From: Metapseudomonas resinovorans DSM 21078
Lineage (GTDB): Bacteria > Pseudomonadota > Gammaproteobacteria > Pseudomonadales > Pseudomonadaceae
Direction of reading: 5' to 3'
DNA length: 64,000 bases
Assembly: GCF_000423545.1 (NCBI RefSeq)
Contig: NZ_KE384031.1
Span: 93,492-157,491 of the forward strand
Positions 35,293 to 43,866 of this stretch are shown piece by piece. A program made the translations under genes and the position numbers. The notes beneath the pieces were generated by a model that worked only from the letters and a program-made list of their open reading frames with translations, did not search any database and was not told the DNA's origin. The first letter of the stretch is position 1, and each line of letters opens with the position of its first letter.

Positions 35293-36627
35293 ATGAGTAC
35301 CCGCGACAGCGCCTTCTGGCACCCCATGCTGCACCCCAACGAGATGAAGCAGCGCGAACCCATCCGTATCCTCCGCGGCGAGGGCTGCTTCGTCATCGAT
35401 GACAAGGGCAATCGCCTGGTGGATGGCGTGGCAGGCCTGTGGAACGTCAACGTCGGCCACGGCCGGGCGGAGATCAAAGCGGCCATTACCGCCCAGTTGG
35501 ATGAACTGGAATACTTCCAGCTGTTCGACGGCATCAGCCACCCGCGCGCCGAAGAGCTGTCTCGCCTGGTGATCGACATGCTGGAACCGGAGGGCATGCG
35601 CCGCGTGGCCTTCAGCTCCGGTGGCTCGGACGCCGTGGAAACCGCCCTGAAGCTGGCTCGCCAGTACTGGAAGCTGCAAGGGCAGGCCGACCGCACCAAG
35701 TTCATTTCCCTGCGCCAGGGCTACCACGGCACCCACTTCGGCGGGGCGTCGGTCAACGGCAACACCGTGTTCCGCCGCAACTACGAGCCGCTGCTGCCGG
35801 GCTGCTTCCACGTCGACACGCCCTGGCTCTACCGCAACCCCTACAGCCAGGACCCGGAAGAACTCGGGCAGATCTGCGCTGACCTGCTGGAGCGCGAAAT
35901 CCAGTTCCAGAGCCCGGACACCGTGGCCGCCTTCATCGCCGAACCGATCCAGGGCGCTGGCGGCGTGATCGTGCCGCCGGAGAACTACTGGCCGCTGATC
36001 CGCAAGGTCTGCGACAAATACGGCGTGCTGCTGATCGCCGACGAAATCGTCACCGGCTTCGGCCGCTCCGGCTCCATGTTCGGCAGCCGCCTGTGGGGCG
36101 TGAAGCCGGACATCATGTGCCTGGCCAAAGGCATCTCCTCCGGCTACATCCCGCTGGGTGCCACCGTGGTCAACGAGCGCATCGAGCAGGCCTTCGCCGG
36201 CAATGGCAACTTCACCGGCGCCATCATGCATGGCTACACCTATTCCGGGCACCCGGTGGCCTGCGCCGCCGCACTGGCCAACCTCGACATCGTGCAGAAG
36301 GAAAACCTGCCGGCCAACGCCGCGAAACAGGGCGACTACCTGCTCAAGAGTCTGGCCACCTTCCCGGAACGCTTCGCCGCCGTGGGCGAAGTGCGTGGCA
36401 AGGGCCTGATGGTCGCGCTGGACCTGGTGAGCGACAAGACCAGCCGCGAGCCCATCGACCCCATGGGTGGCTACGCCAACCGCGTGGCCGAGATCGCCCG
36501 CGCCAACGGCGTGATGGTGCGTCCGGTGGGCACCAAGATCATCCTCTCGCCGCCGCTGGTGATCGAGAAGGAGCAGATCGACACCATCGTCAACGCACTG
36601 GCGATCGGCTTCCAGGAAGCCCGGTAA
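35293..36627 (+). CDS. Class III aminotransferase (omega-amine/diamine transaminase type)
   Basis: A 444-residue PLP enzyme, the usual length for class III omega-transaminases. Residues: GVAGLWNVNVGHG, the FSSGGSDAVETALKLARQYW phosphate-binding region, GYHGTHFGG, LLIADEIVTGFGRSG (Asp to PLP nitrogen) and the PLP Lys in DIMCLAKGISSGYIPLG (about residue 278). It transfers an amino group from an amine or omega-amino acid to pyruvate or a keto acid. Its position opposite the FeaB-like gene suggests it makes the arylacetaldehyde from phenylethylamine or tyramine, replacing an amine oxidase (inference). Confidence 0.85.
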   Translation: MSTRDSAFWHPMLHPNEMKQREPIRILRGEGCFVIDDKGNRLVDGVAGLWNVNVGHGRAEIKAAITAQLDELEYFQLFDGISHPRAEELSRLVIDMLEPEGMRRVAFSSGGSDAVETALKLARQYWKLQGQADRTKFISLRQGYHGTHFGGASVNGNTVFRRNYEPLLPGCFHVDTPWLYRNPYSQDPEELGQICADLLEREIQFQSPDTVAAFIAEPIQGAGGVIVPPENYWPLIRKVCDKYGVLLIADEIVTGFGRSGSMFGSRLWGVKPDIMCLAKGISSGYIPLGATVVNERIEQAFAGNGNFTGAIMHGYTYSGHPVACAAALANLDIVQKENLPANAAKQGDYLLKSLATFPERFAAVGEVRGKGLMVALDLVSDKTSREPIDPMGGYANRVAEIARANGVMVRPVGTKIILSPPLVIEKEQIDTIVNALAIGFQEAR

Positions 36628-36672
36628 GGATCAGCTGCGCGTCGGCGACACCTAAAGGCGCCAGGCCCATTC

Positions 36673-36697
36673 AAGAGCGCGGCCATGCCGCGCTCTT
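36673..36697 (+). terminator. Hairpin after the aminotransferase gene
   Basis: A perfect 11-bp stem, AAGAGCGCGGC / GCCGCGCTCTT with loop CAT, lies about 45 bp after the stop codon. The following T tract is weak (CCGTTC), so efficiency is uncertain. Confidence 0.55.
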
Positions 36698-36716
36698 CCG
36701 TTCAGGAGGATGCGCC

Positions 36717-37069
36717 ATGCACGATGACTTCGGCCTGCACTGCCTGCACGCCGTCAGCCGGGTGGTCCCGGCTTCCTGCTTCGCCTTCTACCGGGTCGAT
36801 CCACAGCTTCGCGCCCGCGACTTCCAGCTGTTGCGCATGGACGCCCGCCCCCACCGCGACTACCTCGACCATTACCGCGATTTCGACCCACTGCAACCGG
36901 CTCTGTGCCAGGACGAACGCCGCGTCGTGGAGCTGCTGACCTGCAGCGCCTCGACGGCCTGTCCAACAAGGACCTCGCTCGCCAGCTCGACCTCGGCATG
37001 GGTTCGAACTCGTTCGCCCACACGATGGCGCGGCGTTCCGTGAGCATGCGAAACCTATCAACTCGGTGA
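36717..37069 (+). pseudogene. Degenerate LuxR-type regulator
   Basis: An ATG at 36717 with an upstream AGGAGG begins MHDDFGLHCLHAVSRVVPASCFAFYRVD, about 75 codons resembling the N-terminal half of a LuxR-type regulator. From 36941 the matching sequence continues in another frame as LDGLSNKDLARQLDLG, the start of a LuxR HTH, and then loses similarity before a TGA at 37067. Most of the central region is missing and the frame is broken, so no functional protein is expected. A complete LuxR relative is present at 56593. Confidence 0.7.
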
Positions 37070-37102
37070 CGATGGGTTTCGTACCTCAACCCATCCTACG
37101 GT
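37070..37102. repeat. Dispersed repeat GATGGGTTTCG...CAACCCATCCTAC
   Basis: A short copy of the repeat also seen at the window start, directly after the LuxR pseudogene. Confidence 0.6.
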
Positions 37103-37146
37103 CTACAGGCACAGGCGCCTGCCAGTGGCTGTGCGGCCATAAACAA

Positions 37147-37171
37147 AAAGCCCGGCGTCCGCCGGGCTTCG
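37147..37171 (-). terminator. Rho-independent terminator of the 97-residue exported protein gene
   Basis: Stem AAGCCCGGCG / CGCCGGGCTT with a short loop. On the minus strand it is followed by TTTTTGTTT. It lies about 20 bp after the stop codon. Confidence 0.85.
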
Positions 37172-37192
37172 AGGGGTTGCAGCGCGTTGGAA

Positions 37193-37486
37193 TCAGCTGA
37201 CGCGTTGAGCCTGCAGCAGACGATCCGAACCACCTTCAGCGACGCGGAAGGCATGGGTACGGTCGGAGCCACTTTCGGCTACACGGAAACCTTGAGTACG
37301 GTCGGAACCGCCTTCAGCGACGCGGTCCAGCACCATGAAGCCACCTTCAGCAGCCACTGGCTCGATGACCTGGAGAGTGGTGGCTTCCCGGGACTCACCC
37401 AGCACCGGCTGATAGTCGGACGGCAGGGCGAAGGCGGAGGTGCTCAGGGCGGCGATGAACAGGGCAGCGAAGGCTTGGGTTTTCAT
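37193..37486 (-). CDS. Small exported protein with VAEGGSDR repeats
   Basis: 97 residues from the ATG at 37486, which has AGGAG at 9 nt. Signal peptide MKTQAFAALFIAALSTSAFA. The mature chain contains four related units of about 10-11 residues (VAEGGFMVLDR, VAEGGSDRTQGFR, VAESGSDRTHAFR, VAEGGSDRLLQAQR). Repeat proteins of this kind occur in Pseudomonas, but no function is recognised. It has its own terminator and is probably monocistronic. The upstream region (37487-37683) also carries the operator-like palindrome at 37648. Confidence 0.78.
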   Translation of the reverse strand: MKTQAFAALFIAALSTSAFALPSDYQPVLGESREATTLQVIEPVAAEGGFMVLDRVAEGGSDRTQGFRVAESGSDRTHAFRVAEGGSDRLLQAQRVS

Positions 37487-37647
37487 GATCGTGGGCTCCT
37501 CGAGGGGGCTGGTAACTGGGTACGGAGCCAATCTTACGGATGGGGCGTTGATTAAGAAGTGATCACTCCAGATAGAGAACATCAACGTCGTTGATGTTGA
37601 ATCGATCCCTTTAAGATCAACGAGCAGGCACAGGGGCAACTGGTTCA

Positions 37648-37663
37648 AGTTAATATATTAACT
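37648..37663. promoter_or_regulatory. Palindromic operator upstream of the MFS_3 transporter
   Basis: A perfect 16-bp palindrome, AGTTAATATATTAACT, lies 20 bp upstream of the transporter's GTG start. It contains the RTTAAY-N2-RTTAAY core seen at other sites in this window. Confidence 0.58.
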
Positions 37664-37683
37664 TTCATCCTTCGCCGCTTTCC

Positions 37684-38943
37684 GTGCTCACTCGAATGCC
37701 TGATCCTCGCCCTTGGCCAACCGCAATCCGCGCCCTGCGCCACCGTAATTTCCGCCTGTATTTCGCCGGCCAGGCCGTTTCCACTCTGGGCAGTTGGCTG
37801 CAGCAGGTGGCGCTGGCCTGGTTGATCTATCGCCTCACCGGTTCGGCCGCGTTGCTGGGCGTCACGACCTTTGCGTCTCTGTTGCCGCAATTGCTCGTCG
37901 GTCCACTGGCCGGCGCCTGGATCGACCGCCACGACAAACGCCGCCTGCTGATCGGCGTGCAAGGCCTGCTCGGTTTGCAGGCCATCGCCCTCGCACTGCT
38001 CACGGCCACTGACCTGATCAGCCCCACGCTGATCGTCACCATGGCGGCGCTGCTGGGCATCCTCAACGCCTTCGACACACCTTTGCGCCAGTCCCTCCTG
38101 AGCCAGTTCGTCAGCGGCAAGGAGGACTTGCCCAACGCCCTGGCGCTCAACGCCATGCTGTTCAACAGCTCGCGCTTCGTCGGCCCGCCGCTGGCCGGCC
38201 TGCTGCTGGGCTTCACCAGCGAGGCGACCTGTTTTGCGCTCAATGCCCTGTCCTACCTGGGCCTGGCGACCGGTCTGCTGGTGATCCGCATGGCCCCGAC
38301 GCCACGCGCCGCCGGCTCCACTGGGGATGTCTTTCGCGAGGGCCTTGCCTATGTCGCCAGCCGGCCGACCATCCGCCTGATGATGCTCAGCGTGCTGGTG
38401 GTCAATCTCACCGCGTCCAGCTACGCCGTGCTGCTACCGGTGTTCGCAAAGGACATCTTCGTTGGCGACGCACGCACCCTGGGCTGGCTCTGGGGCGCCG
38501 CTGGACTGGGCTCGTTGCTGGGCACGCTGTTCCTCGCCAATCGCCACGCGCTGCCAAGTCTGGTCAACAGCATCATGGCGTGTGCGCTGGCGGGCGGCGC
38601 GGGCTTGCTGGCCTTCGCCGCGAGCGAACAACTGATTGTTTCACTGCTGGCCATGGCCGTACTCGGCTTCGCCATCACCAACTGCAACGTCGGCACCAAC
38701 ATCCTTCTGCAGAGCCTCGCCCCGGAACGCCTGCGCGGCCGCGTGGTATCGCTCTACACCTCGACGCGCTTCGGTTTCGACGCCATCGGCGGACTGCTGG
38801 TGGGCGTGCTGGCCGAGTACGTCGGCGCCCCCTGGGCCATGGCCTGCGCCGGCGTCTTGCTGCTGGGCTATTGCGCCTGGTTGTTGCCTCGACAGCGCCA
38901 ATTGGGGCGAGACATCGCCAGCGCCCCGAAGGAGGACCAGTGA
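37684..38943 (+). CDS. MFS transporter of the EntS-like (MFS_3) group
   Basis: A 419-residue transporter with about twelve membrane helices. It opens ALRHRNFRLYFAGQAVSTLGSWLQQVALAWLIYRLTGSAALLG, typical of MFS_3 exporters, followed by GPLAGAWIDRHDKRRLLIG (loop-2 motif) and the second-half LAPERLRGRVVSLYTS segment. Starts are GTG at 37684 or ATG at 37696; neither has a clear ribosome site. The family includes drug and siderophore exporters. The substrate is unknown, but the palindrome just upstream suggests co-regulation with the aromatic genes. Confidence 0.85.
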   Translation: MLTRMPDPRPWPTAIRALRHRNFRLYFAGQAVSTLGSWLQQVALAWLIYRLTGSAALLGVTTFASLLPQLLVGPLAGAWIDRHDKRRLLIGVQGLLGLQAIALALLTATDLISPTLIVTMAALLGILNAFDTPLRQSLLSQFVSGKEDLPNALALNAMLFNSSRFVGPPLAGLLLGFTSEATCFALNALSYLGLATGLLVIRMAPTPRAAGSTGDVFREGLAYVASRPTIRLMMLSVLVVNLTASSYAVLLPVFAKDIFVGDARTLGWLWGAAGLGSLLGTLFLANRHALPSLVNSIMACALAGGAGLLAFAASEQLIVSLLAMAVLGFAITNCNVGTNILLQSLAPERLRGRVVSLYTSTRFGFDAIGGLLVGVLAEYVGAPWAMACAGVLLLGYCAWLLPRQRQLGRDIASAPKEDQ

Positions 38944-39003
38944 GCCTCATCCTGCATCTGTAGGATGGCGACGCCGTCGGAACACCGCCAGCGCACAGCC
39001 GTA

Positions 39004-39200
39004 GGGTGGGTCGCGCTTTATCGACCTACCGGCGGGGCCGGGCCTTGGCTCCGTCCGTTGGGTTTCGCTTCGCTCTACGCCAACCTACCGGTCAGCACGC
39101 GGGCCAAGGGTGGGTCGCGCTTTATCGACCCACCAGCGGAGCCGGGCCGTGGCTCCGCCCGTTGGGTTTCGCTTCGCTCTACGCCAACCGGTCAGCGCGC
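39004..39200. repeat. Tandem duplication of a 104-bp intergenic repeat
   Basis: Two copies, starting at 39004 and 39108, share GGGTGGGTCGCGCTTTATCG, GTTGGGTTTCGCTTCGCTCT and ACGCCAACC. They lie between convergent genes and end just before the TRAP permease stop codon. They can be translated but resemble no known protein. Confidence 0.75.
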
Positions 39201-39207
39201 ATCGGGA

Positions 39208-40530
39208 TCAGAGGCTGAGCAGCCAGAGGCAGATGCCGGGGAAGGCCACCAGCAGGACGATGCGCAACAGATCGGAGGCGAGGAACGGCAGCACGCCCCT
39301 CGCGGTTTCCAGGTAGGGCACGTCGCGCGCCACCTTGTTGACGATGAACAGGTTCATCCCCAGCGGCGGGTGGATCAGGCCGATTTCCACCACCATCAGG
39401 GCGAGGATGCCGAACCAGATGGACTTCTCCACCTCGGTCATGCCGAAGAACTCCAGGCCCATGATCACCGGGTAGAAGATCGGGATGGTCAACAGGATCA
39501 TCGCCAGGGAGTCCATCACGCAGCCCAGCAGCAGGTAGAGCAGCAGGATGGCGCTGAGCACCAGGATCGGCGCCAGGCCACTGGCTTTGACCCACTCGGC
39601 CAGTTCGGTAGGCATCTGCGTCAGGGCGAGGCCGGCATTGAGCAGGTCGGCGCCGAGCAGCACCAGGAAGATCATTCCCGAGGTTTCGGCCGTGCCCAGC
39701 AGGCAGCGTTGCAGACCTTCCCAACGCAGGCCGCCCTGCGTCAGCGCCAGCAGGCCACAGGCGGCAGCGCCGATGGAGGCGGCTTCGGTGGGGTTGGTCC
39801 AACCGCCGTAGATCCCGACGATCACCACGAGGAACACGCCGAGAACCGGCACTACCTGCAGCAACGCCTTGATTCGCTCGGCCGCGCTGGCCGGCTCGCT
39901 GTGCTGGTGACCCTCTGGCTCGCGGGCGACCATCAGGCGCACCACGATCAGGTAGCCCACAGCGGCCAGCAGACCCGGTACCACTGCCGCGACGAACAGC
40001 TTGGCGATGGATTCCTGGGTCAGCACCGCGTAGATGATCAGCGGCACCGATGGCGGGATCAGGATGCCCAGCGTACCTCCGGCAGCCACGGTGGCGGTGG
40101 CCAGGCGACCGGAATAGTTGTGCCGGCGCAGCTCCGGCAGCGCCACTTGGCTCATGGTGGCCGAGGTGGCCAGTGAGGAACCGCAGATGGCGCCGAAACC
40201 GGCGCAAGCACCAATGGCGGACATCCCCAGGCCGCCGCGCAAGTGACCGACGAAGGCTGCAGCGCAACGGAAGATGGCCTTGGACAGGCCACCGTGGGTG
40301 GCGAACTGGCCCATCAGTACGAACAGCGGGATCACCGCCAGGTCGTAGTTGGACAGACGCGACCAGGCCAGGTTGTTCAGGCTGAACAGCAGCGCCGAGA
40401 AGTCCCCATCGTTTACCGCTAGGAAGCACAAGGCGCCGCCCACCAGCATGGTCAGGCCGATGTGCACGCGCAGCACCAACAGGGTGAAGGTGGCGGCCAG
40501 CGCCAGCAGGCCAAGACTGAGTCCGCTCAT
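39208..40530 (-). CDS. dctM: TRAP transporter large permease (DctM type)
   Basis: About 440 residues from the ATG at 40530, which overlaps the small permease stop codon by 4 bp. Roughly twelve membrane segments, with GACAGFGAICGSSLATSATMSQVALPELRR, GGTLGILIPPSVPLIIYAVLTQES, GIYGGWTNPTEAASIGA and LIHPPLGMNLFIVN, all typical of DctM/SiaM large subunits. Together with the DctQ and DctP genes upstream it forms a sodium-driven importer of organic or aromatic acids. Confidence 0.94.
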   Translation of the reverse strand: MSGLSLGLLALAATFTLLVLRVHIGLTMLVGGALCFLAVNDGDFSALLFSLNNLAWSRLSNYDLAVIPLFVLMGQFATHGGLSKAIFRCAAAFVGHLRGGLGMSAIGACAGFGAICGSSLATSATMSQVALPELRRHNYSGRLATATVAAGGTLGILIPPSVPLIIYAVLTQESIAKLFVAAVVPGLLAAVGYLIVVRLMVAREPEGHQHSEPASAAERIKALLQVVPVLGVFLVVIVGIYGGWTNPTEAASIGAAACGLLALTQGGLRWEGLQRCLLGTAETSGMIFLVLLGADLLNAGLALTQMPTELAEWVKASGLAPILVLSAILLLYLLLGCVMDSLAMILLTIPIFYPVIMGLEFFGMTEVEKSIWFGILALMVVEIGLIHPPLGMNLFIVNKVARDVPYLETARGVLPFLASDLLRIVLLVAFPGICLWLLSL

Positions 40531-41057
40531 GCGTGTTGCTCCCGGGCAAGGCAATGGAGGGTTCGGGCAGCGGCGGCGACGGCCAGCAACAGCAGGCTCG
40601 GCACGATCAACAGCAGGGGTATCCACAGGGGGACCGAGAGCAGGGTCGAAACTTCGCCGTACTCTCGGCTCTCCAGCACCTGCAGGCCGGTGCGCCAGGC
40701 CAGCACCAGGGCGGCAATCACACAGAGGGTATGTGCGAAGGCATCCAGCCAGGCCTGGGCCCGCGCCGGCAGTTTCAGGGTGAAGGCATCCACCTTGATG
40801 TGCTGGCCACGCAGTTCACAAAGCGGCAGGAAGGCGGCGATGGCCACGGCTGCGCCAATCTCCATCAGTTCGATATCACCATGGACCGGCGTGGCGAACA
40901 GCTTGCGGCCGATAACCGACAGCAAGGACATGGCCACGAGCGCCAGCAGAATCAACCCGCCACCCAGGGCGAACCCCTGGGTCACGCGGTACAACAGGCG
41001 GCCCGCGGTGCCGCGCCCCGTTTCGGGCGCGGCGTCATAGGAAAGGGACTCGTTCAT
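40527..41057 (-). CDS. dctQ: TRAP transporter small permease (DctQ type)
   Basis: A 176-residue protein with four membrane helices, including GGLILLALVAMSLLSVIGRKLF, IGAAVAIAAFLPLCEL with the conserved Arg-Gly-Gln-His, and LWIPLLLIVPSLLLLAVAA. It forms the DctQ half of the permease. It lies 6 bp after the dctP stop codon and overlaps dctM by 4 bp. Confidence 0.92.
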   Translation of the reverse strand: MNESLSYDAAPETGRGTAGRLLYRVTQGFALGGGLILLALVAMSLLSVIGRKLFATPVHGDIELMEIGAAVAIAAFLPLCELRGQHIKVDAFTLKLPARAQAWLDAFAHTLCVIAALVLAWRTGLQVLESREYGEVSTLLSVPLWIPLLLIVPSLLLLAVAAAARTLHCLAREQHA

Positions 41058-41063
41058 CGCGGG

Positions 41064-42086
41064 TCACCGGGCCTGGGTCGACAGGCTGCGGGCGCCTTCC
41101 AGCAGGGCCTTGCCATCCAGCCCCTTGTCGCTGGCCTCACTCGCCCAGGCCTCGGCCACTGGGGCGGCAGCCTGGCGCATGGCCGCGTAGGCGGACTCGT
41201 CGATGGCCACCATCTGCGCGGCCGGCGTCGCATTGCGGGCCTTGTCGAGGAAGCTGTCCCAGGCCGTGGCGAAGCGCTCGTTCAAGGTCGGGCCACTGTT
41301 GCGCTCGATGATGGCACGCAGGTCCTCGGGCAGGCTGTTGAACTTGCGCTCGTTCATCAGCATGGCGAGCACGGTGTAGGAGAACGCGGGCTGGCCGGCT
41401 GGGATGGAGGAATGGTGGTCGGTTACCTCGTCCAGTTTGGTCGGCGGCACCACTTCCCAAGAGGCGAGAGCACCGTCGACCACGCCCTTGGAGATGGACT
41501 CGGTCATCTGCGCCGGCGGCATGCTCACCGGGGCGGCGCCAAGGGCTTCCACCAGTTTCGCAGCGGTGCGGCTGGAAGCACGCAACTTGAGATTCTTCAG
41601 GTCATCGAGGCTGGCCACGGCCTTGCCACGGGTGTGGATGTCCATGCCGCCGTCACCATGGATGGACAGCACCTTGTAGCCCTTGAAGTCGTCCCTGGCG
41701 TACTGCTCGTAGTACTGCCAGATGATCGGGTTACTTGCCTTGGCCCCCGCCGGCAGCATGAAGGGCAGTTCCATGGCCTCGATGCGCGGGAACTTGCCTG
41801 CCGAGTAGGCCGGCGCCGTCCAGACGATGTCGGCCACGCCATTGCGCGCCATGTCGGCCAGCTTGGCCGGGGTGCCCCCCAACTGCATCGAGGGATAGAG
41901 CTGGCATTTCAGGCGGCCGGCCGATTCGCTGGCGAGCTGCTGGCACCAAGGTTCGATGATGTTGCGCTGGGCATTGGAATTGGCGGGCAGGAAGTGCGCG
42001 ACCTTGAGGGTGTAGACCGGTTCCGCCAAGGCAGCGGAGGAAACGCAGGCAGCAGCCAGCAGGACGGCAAGCTTGGACATCTTCAT
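41064..42086 (-). CDS. dctP: TRAP transporter substrate-binding protein (DctP type)
   Basis: About 340 residues from the ATG at 42086 (MKMSKLAVLLAAACVSSAALA signal peptide). The mature chain begins EPVYTLKVAHFLPANSNAQRN and includes LKNLKLRASSRTAAKLVEALGA, the conserved Arg region that binds a carboxylate, and the long connecting helix. The ligand is probably an organic acid. The shared operator motif with hpaG suggests 4-hydroxyphenylacetate or a relative (inference). Confidence 0.92.
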   Translation of the reverse strand: MKMSKLAVLLAAACVSSAALAEPVYTLKVAHFLPANSNAQRNIIEPWCQQLASESAGRLKCQLYPSMQLGGTPAKLADMARNGVADIVWTAPAYSAGKFPRIEAMELPFMLPAGAKASNPIIWQYYEQYARDDFKGYKVLSIHGDGGMDIHTRGKAVASLDDLKNLKLRASSRTAAKLVEALGAAPVSMPPAQMTESISKGVVDGALASWEVVPPTKLDEVTDHHSSIPAGQPAFSYTVLAMLMNERKFNSLPEDLRAIIERNSGPTLNERFATAWDSFLDKARNATPAAQMVAIDESAYAAMRQAAAPVAEAWASEASDKGLDGKALLEGARSLSTQAR

Positions 42087-42183
42087 GGGGGTGAGCCTCG
42101 TTGTTCTTGTACTCGCGTGTGTGCCTGCCAAGCCCGCAATGCAGCATCGGCAGCGCCGATCTCGTTAACAGATTCAAGATCTC

Positions 42184-42217
42184 GTTAACACATTAACCTT
42201 TATAATGACACTGTCAA
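42184..42217 (-). promoter_or_regulatory. Predicted TRAP operon promoter with overlapping operator
   Basis: On the minus strand TTGACA (42217-42212), a 16-bp spacer and TAATGT (42195-42190). The motif GTTAACACATTAAC (42184-42197) overlaps the -10 box. The same 13 bases plus one change recur at 44873 in front of hpaG. Confidence 0.6.
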
Positions 42218-42370
42218 CCACAGACAACTCTTTGCCAGAAGCCATGTTCGTCACACCCATTCCACGAACAGAATAAAAAACCTTATTACTCAATTACTTA
42301 ATAAATTCACACATCATTACCGGCAAAGCCCTGACGCCGGAAGCCTGGCAGGGAAACACAAAAATATTGA

Positions 42371-42399
42371 TTGTTAAGATATTAATCAGATGCTAGTAA
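42371..42399 (+). promoter_or_regulatory. Predicted porin promoter with operator in the spacer
   Basis: TTGTTA (42371), a 17-bp spacer and an extended -10 (TGC TAGTAA at 42394). GTTAAGATATTAAT at 42373-42386, one base off the RTTAAY-N2-RTTAAY pattern, fills the spacer. Confidence 0.5.
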
Positions 42400-42467
42400 T
42401 CTGCGTCGCCGCCACTTGGCCCCACCTGGTGTCGGCGCCATCGCAACGGCCTCTGGAGACAAGAACA

Positions 42468-43715
42468 ATGATCAGGCCCCACCTGCAACGCACTCGTGAA
42501 GCAACCGTCCTCACCCTGCTGGCGCTCGCCTGCAGCACGCCCGCCGTCGCCGACCTGGCCGGCGACAGCAAGGCCAGCCTCGAGCTGCGCAACGTCTACC
42601 TCAACCGCGATTTCCGCCAGGATGGCGCGCCCCAGTCGAAGGCAGCCGAATGGGGCCAGGGCTTCATCGCCCGCTTCGAGTCCGGCTTCACTGAGGGGAG
42701 CATCGGCGTCGGCCTGGATGCCCTGGGCGAGCTGGGGGTGAAGCTCGACTCCAGTCGCGACCGCCGAGGCACTGGCCTACTGCCTTTCGGCCCCTCCAGC
42801 AAGGAACCGGTGGACGACTACAGCGAGCTGGGCCTGACCGCCAAGCTGCGCGCCTCGAAGAGCGTGCTGCGCCTGGGTACCCTGCAGCCGACCCTGCCGG
42901 TGGCGATGTACAACGACACCCGCCTGCTGCCTTCGACCTTCACCGGCGGCCTGCTCACCAGCCAGGAGCTGGATGGCCTGACCCTGAATGCCGGGCGCTT
43001 GACCGAGACCAACCTGCGGGACTCCTCCAGCCGAGACGACATCGGCTACGCCGGCCAGACCAGCGAGCACTTCGACTTCGCCGGTGGCACCTATGCGCTA
43101 ACGCCTAGCCTCGCGCTGACGGCGTACACCTCAGAGCTGGAAGACATCTACCGCCAGCACTTCGCCGGCCTGGTGCACACCCTGCCCCTGGGCGAGGGCC
43201 TCAGCCTGCGCAGCGACCTGCGCTACTTCGACAGCCGCGATACGGGGGCAGGCAAGGCCGGGCGCGTCGACAACCGCAACTTCAACGGCATGTTCAGCCT
43301 GACCGCCGGCGCCCAGCGCTTCTCTGCCGCCTGGCAGCGCCTGTCCGGCGATAGCGCCTTCCCCTTCCTCACCGGTGGAGATCCCTTCGTGGTCAACCTG
43401 GTGACCTACAACACCTTCACCAAGCCCGAGGAAGACTCCTGGCAACTGCGCTATGACTACGACTTCGCCAGCCTGGGTATTCCGGGGTTGAGCTTCATGA
43501 CCCGATACGTCAGCGGCGATGGCGTGGAACAGGGCGCAGTGCGTGACGGCCGCGAATGGGAACGCGACACCGACCTCGCCTATGTGGTGCAGAGCGGCAG
43601 CCTGCGCGGCTTCAATATCCGCCTGCGCAACGTCACCTTCCGCTCAGGCGACGGCCTGACCCAGGACATCGACGAGAACCGCATCATCCTCGGCTACACC
43701 CTGGCGCTCTGGTAG
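42468..43715 (+). CDS. OprD-family outer membrane porin
   Basis: About 415 residues from the ATG at 42468, preceded by GGAG. Signal peptide ends TPAVA, then the mature chain DLAGDSKASLELRNVYLNRDFR begins the beta barrel. Repeated amphipathic strands and the motifs RLGTLQPTLPVAMYNDTRLLPSTFTGG and NRIILGYTLALW (C-terminal aromatic residue) fit the OprD/OpdK family of substrate-specific channels. OpdK-type members take up aromatic carboxylates. Divergent from the TRAP operon, so the pair probably handles one substrate. Confidence 0.9.
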   Translation: MIRPHLQRTREATVLTLLALACSTPAVADLAGDSKASLELRNVYLNRDFRQDGAPQSKAAEWGQGFIARFESGFTEGSIGVGLDALGELGVKLDSSRDRRGTGLLPFGPSSKEPVDDYSELGLTAKLRASKSVLRLGTLQPTLPVAMYNDTRLLPSTFTGGLLTSQELDGLTLNAGRLTETNLRDSSSRDDIGYAGQTSEHFDFAGGTYALTPSLALTAYTSELEDIYRQHFAGLVHTLPLGEGLSLRSDLRYFDSRDTGAGKAGRVDNRNFNGMFSLTAGAQRFSAAWQRLSGDSAFPFLTGGDPFVVNLVTYNTFTKPEEDSWQLRYDYDFASLGIPGLSFMTRYVSGDGVEQGAVRDGREWERDTDLAYVVQSGSLRGFNIRLRNVTFRSGDGLTQDIDENRIILGYTLALW

Positions 43716-43866
43716 ACCGCCCGCCCCCTCTCCCAAGGGGAAAGGGGTGATTCCCGGCTTCCCTCCGGCACGGTCCTGCAGGGGCGAATTCATTCGCCAG
43801 GCGGGACGCAGTCCTGCCGCAGGTTGGCGCCGAGGAAGGAGGCCCAACGTCCGGGCCATGAGCGGA

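Larger units (their letters stand above)
42087..42467. other. Divergent AT-rich control region between TRAP operon and porin
   Basis: 380 bases without a gene and visibly AT-rich. It holds the TRAP and porin promoters and two copies of the RTTAAY-N2-RTTAAY motif, listed separately. A weaker GTTAACA copy lies at 42164. Confidence 0.6.

Noticed and set aside
39004-39200. Possible CRISPR array
   Set aside because: Only two copies with a 104-bp period, no spacers and no cas genes; it is a tandem intergenic repeat.
38965-40176. A plus-strand frame of 403 codons starting in the intergenic repeat
   Set aside because: Its first part is the translated repeat and the rest is antisense to the TRAP permease.
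42164-42177. A further RTTAAY-type operator (GTTAACAGATTCAA)
   Set aside because: The second half-site departs from the pattern at two or more positions. It may be a weak site but is not counted.
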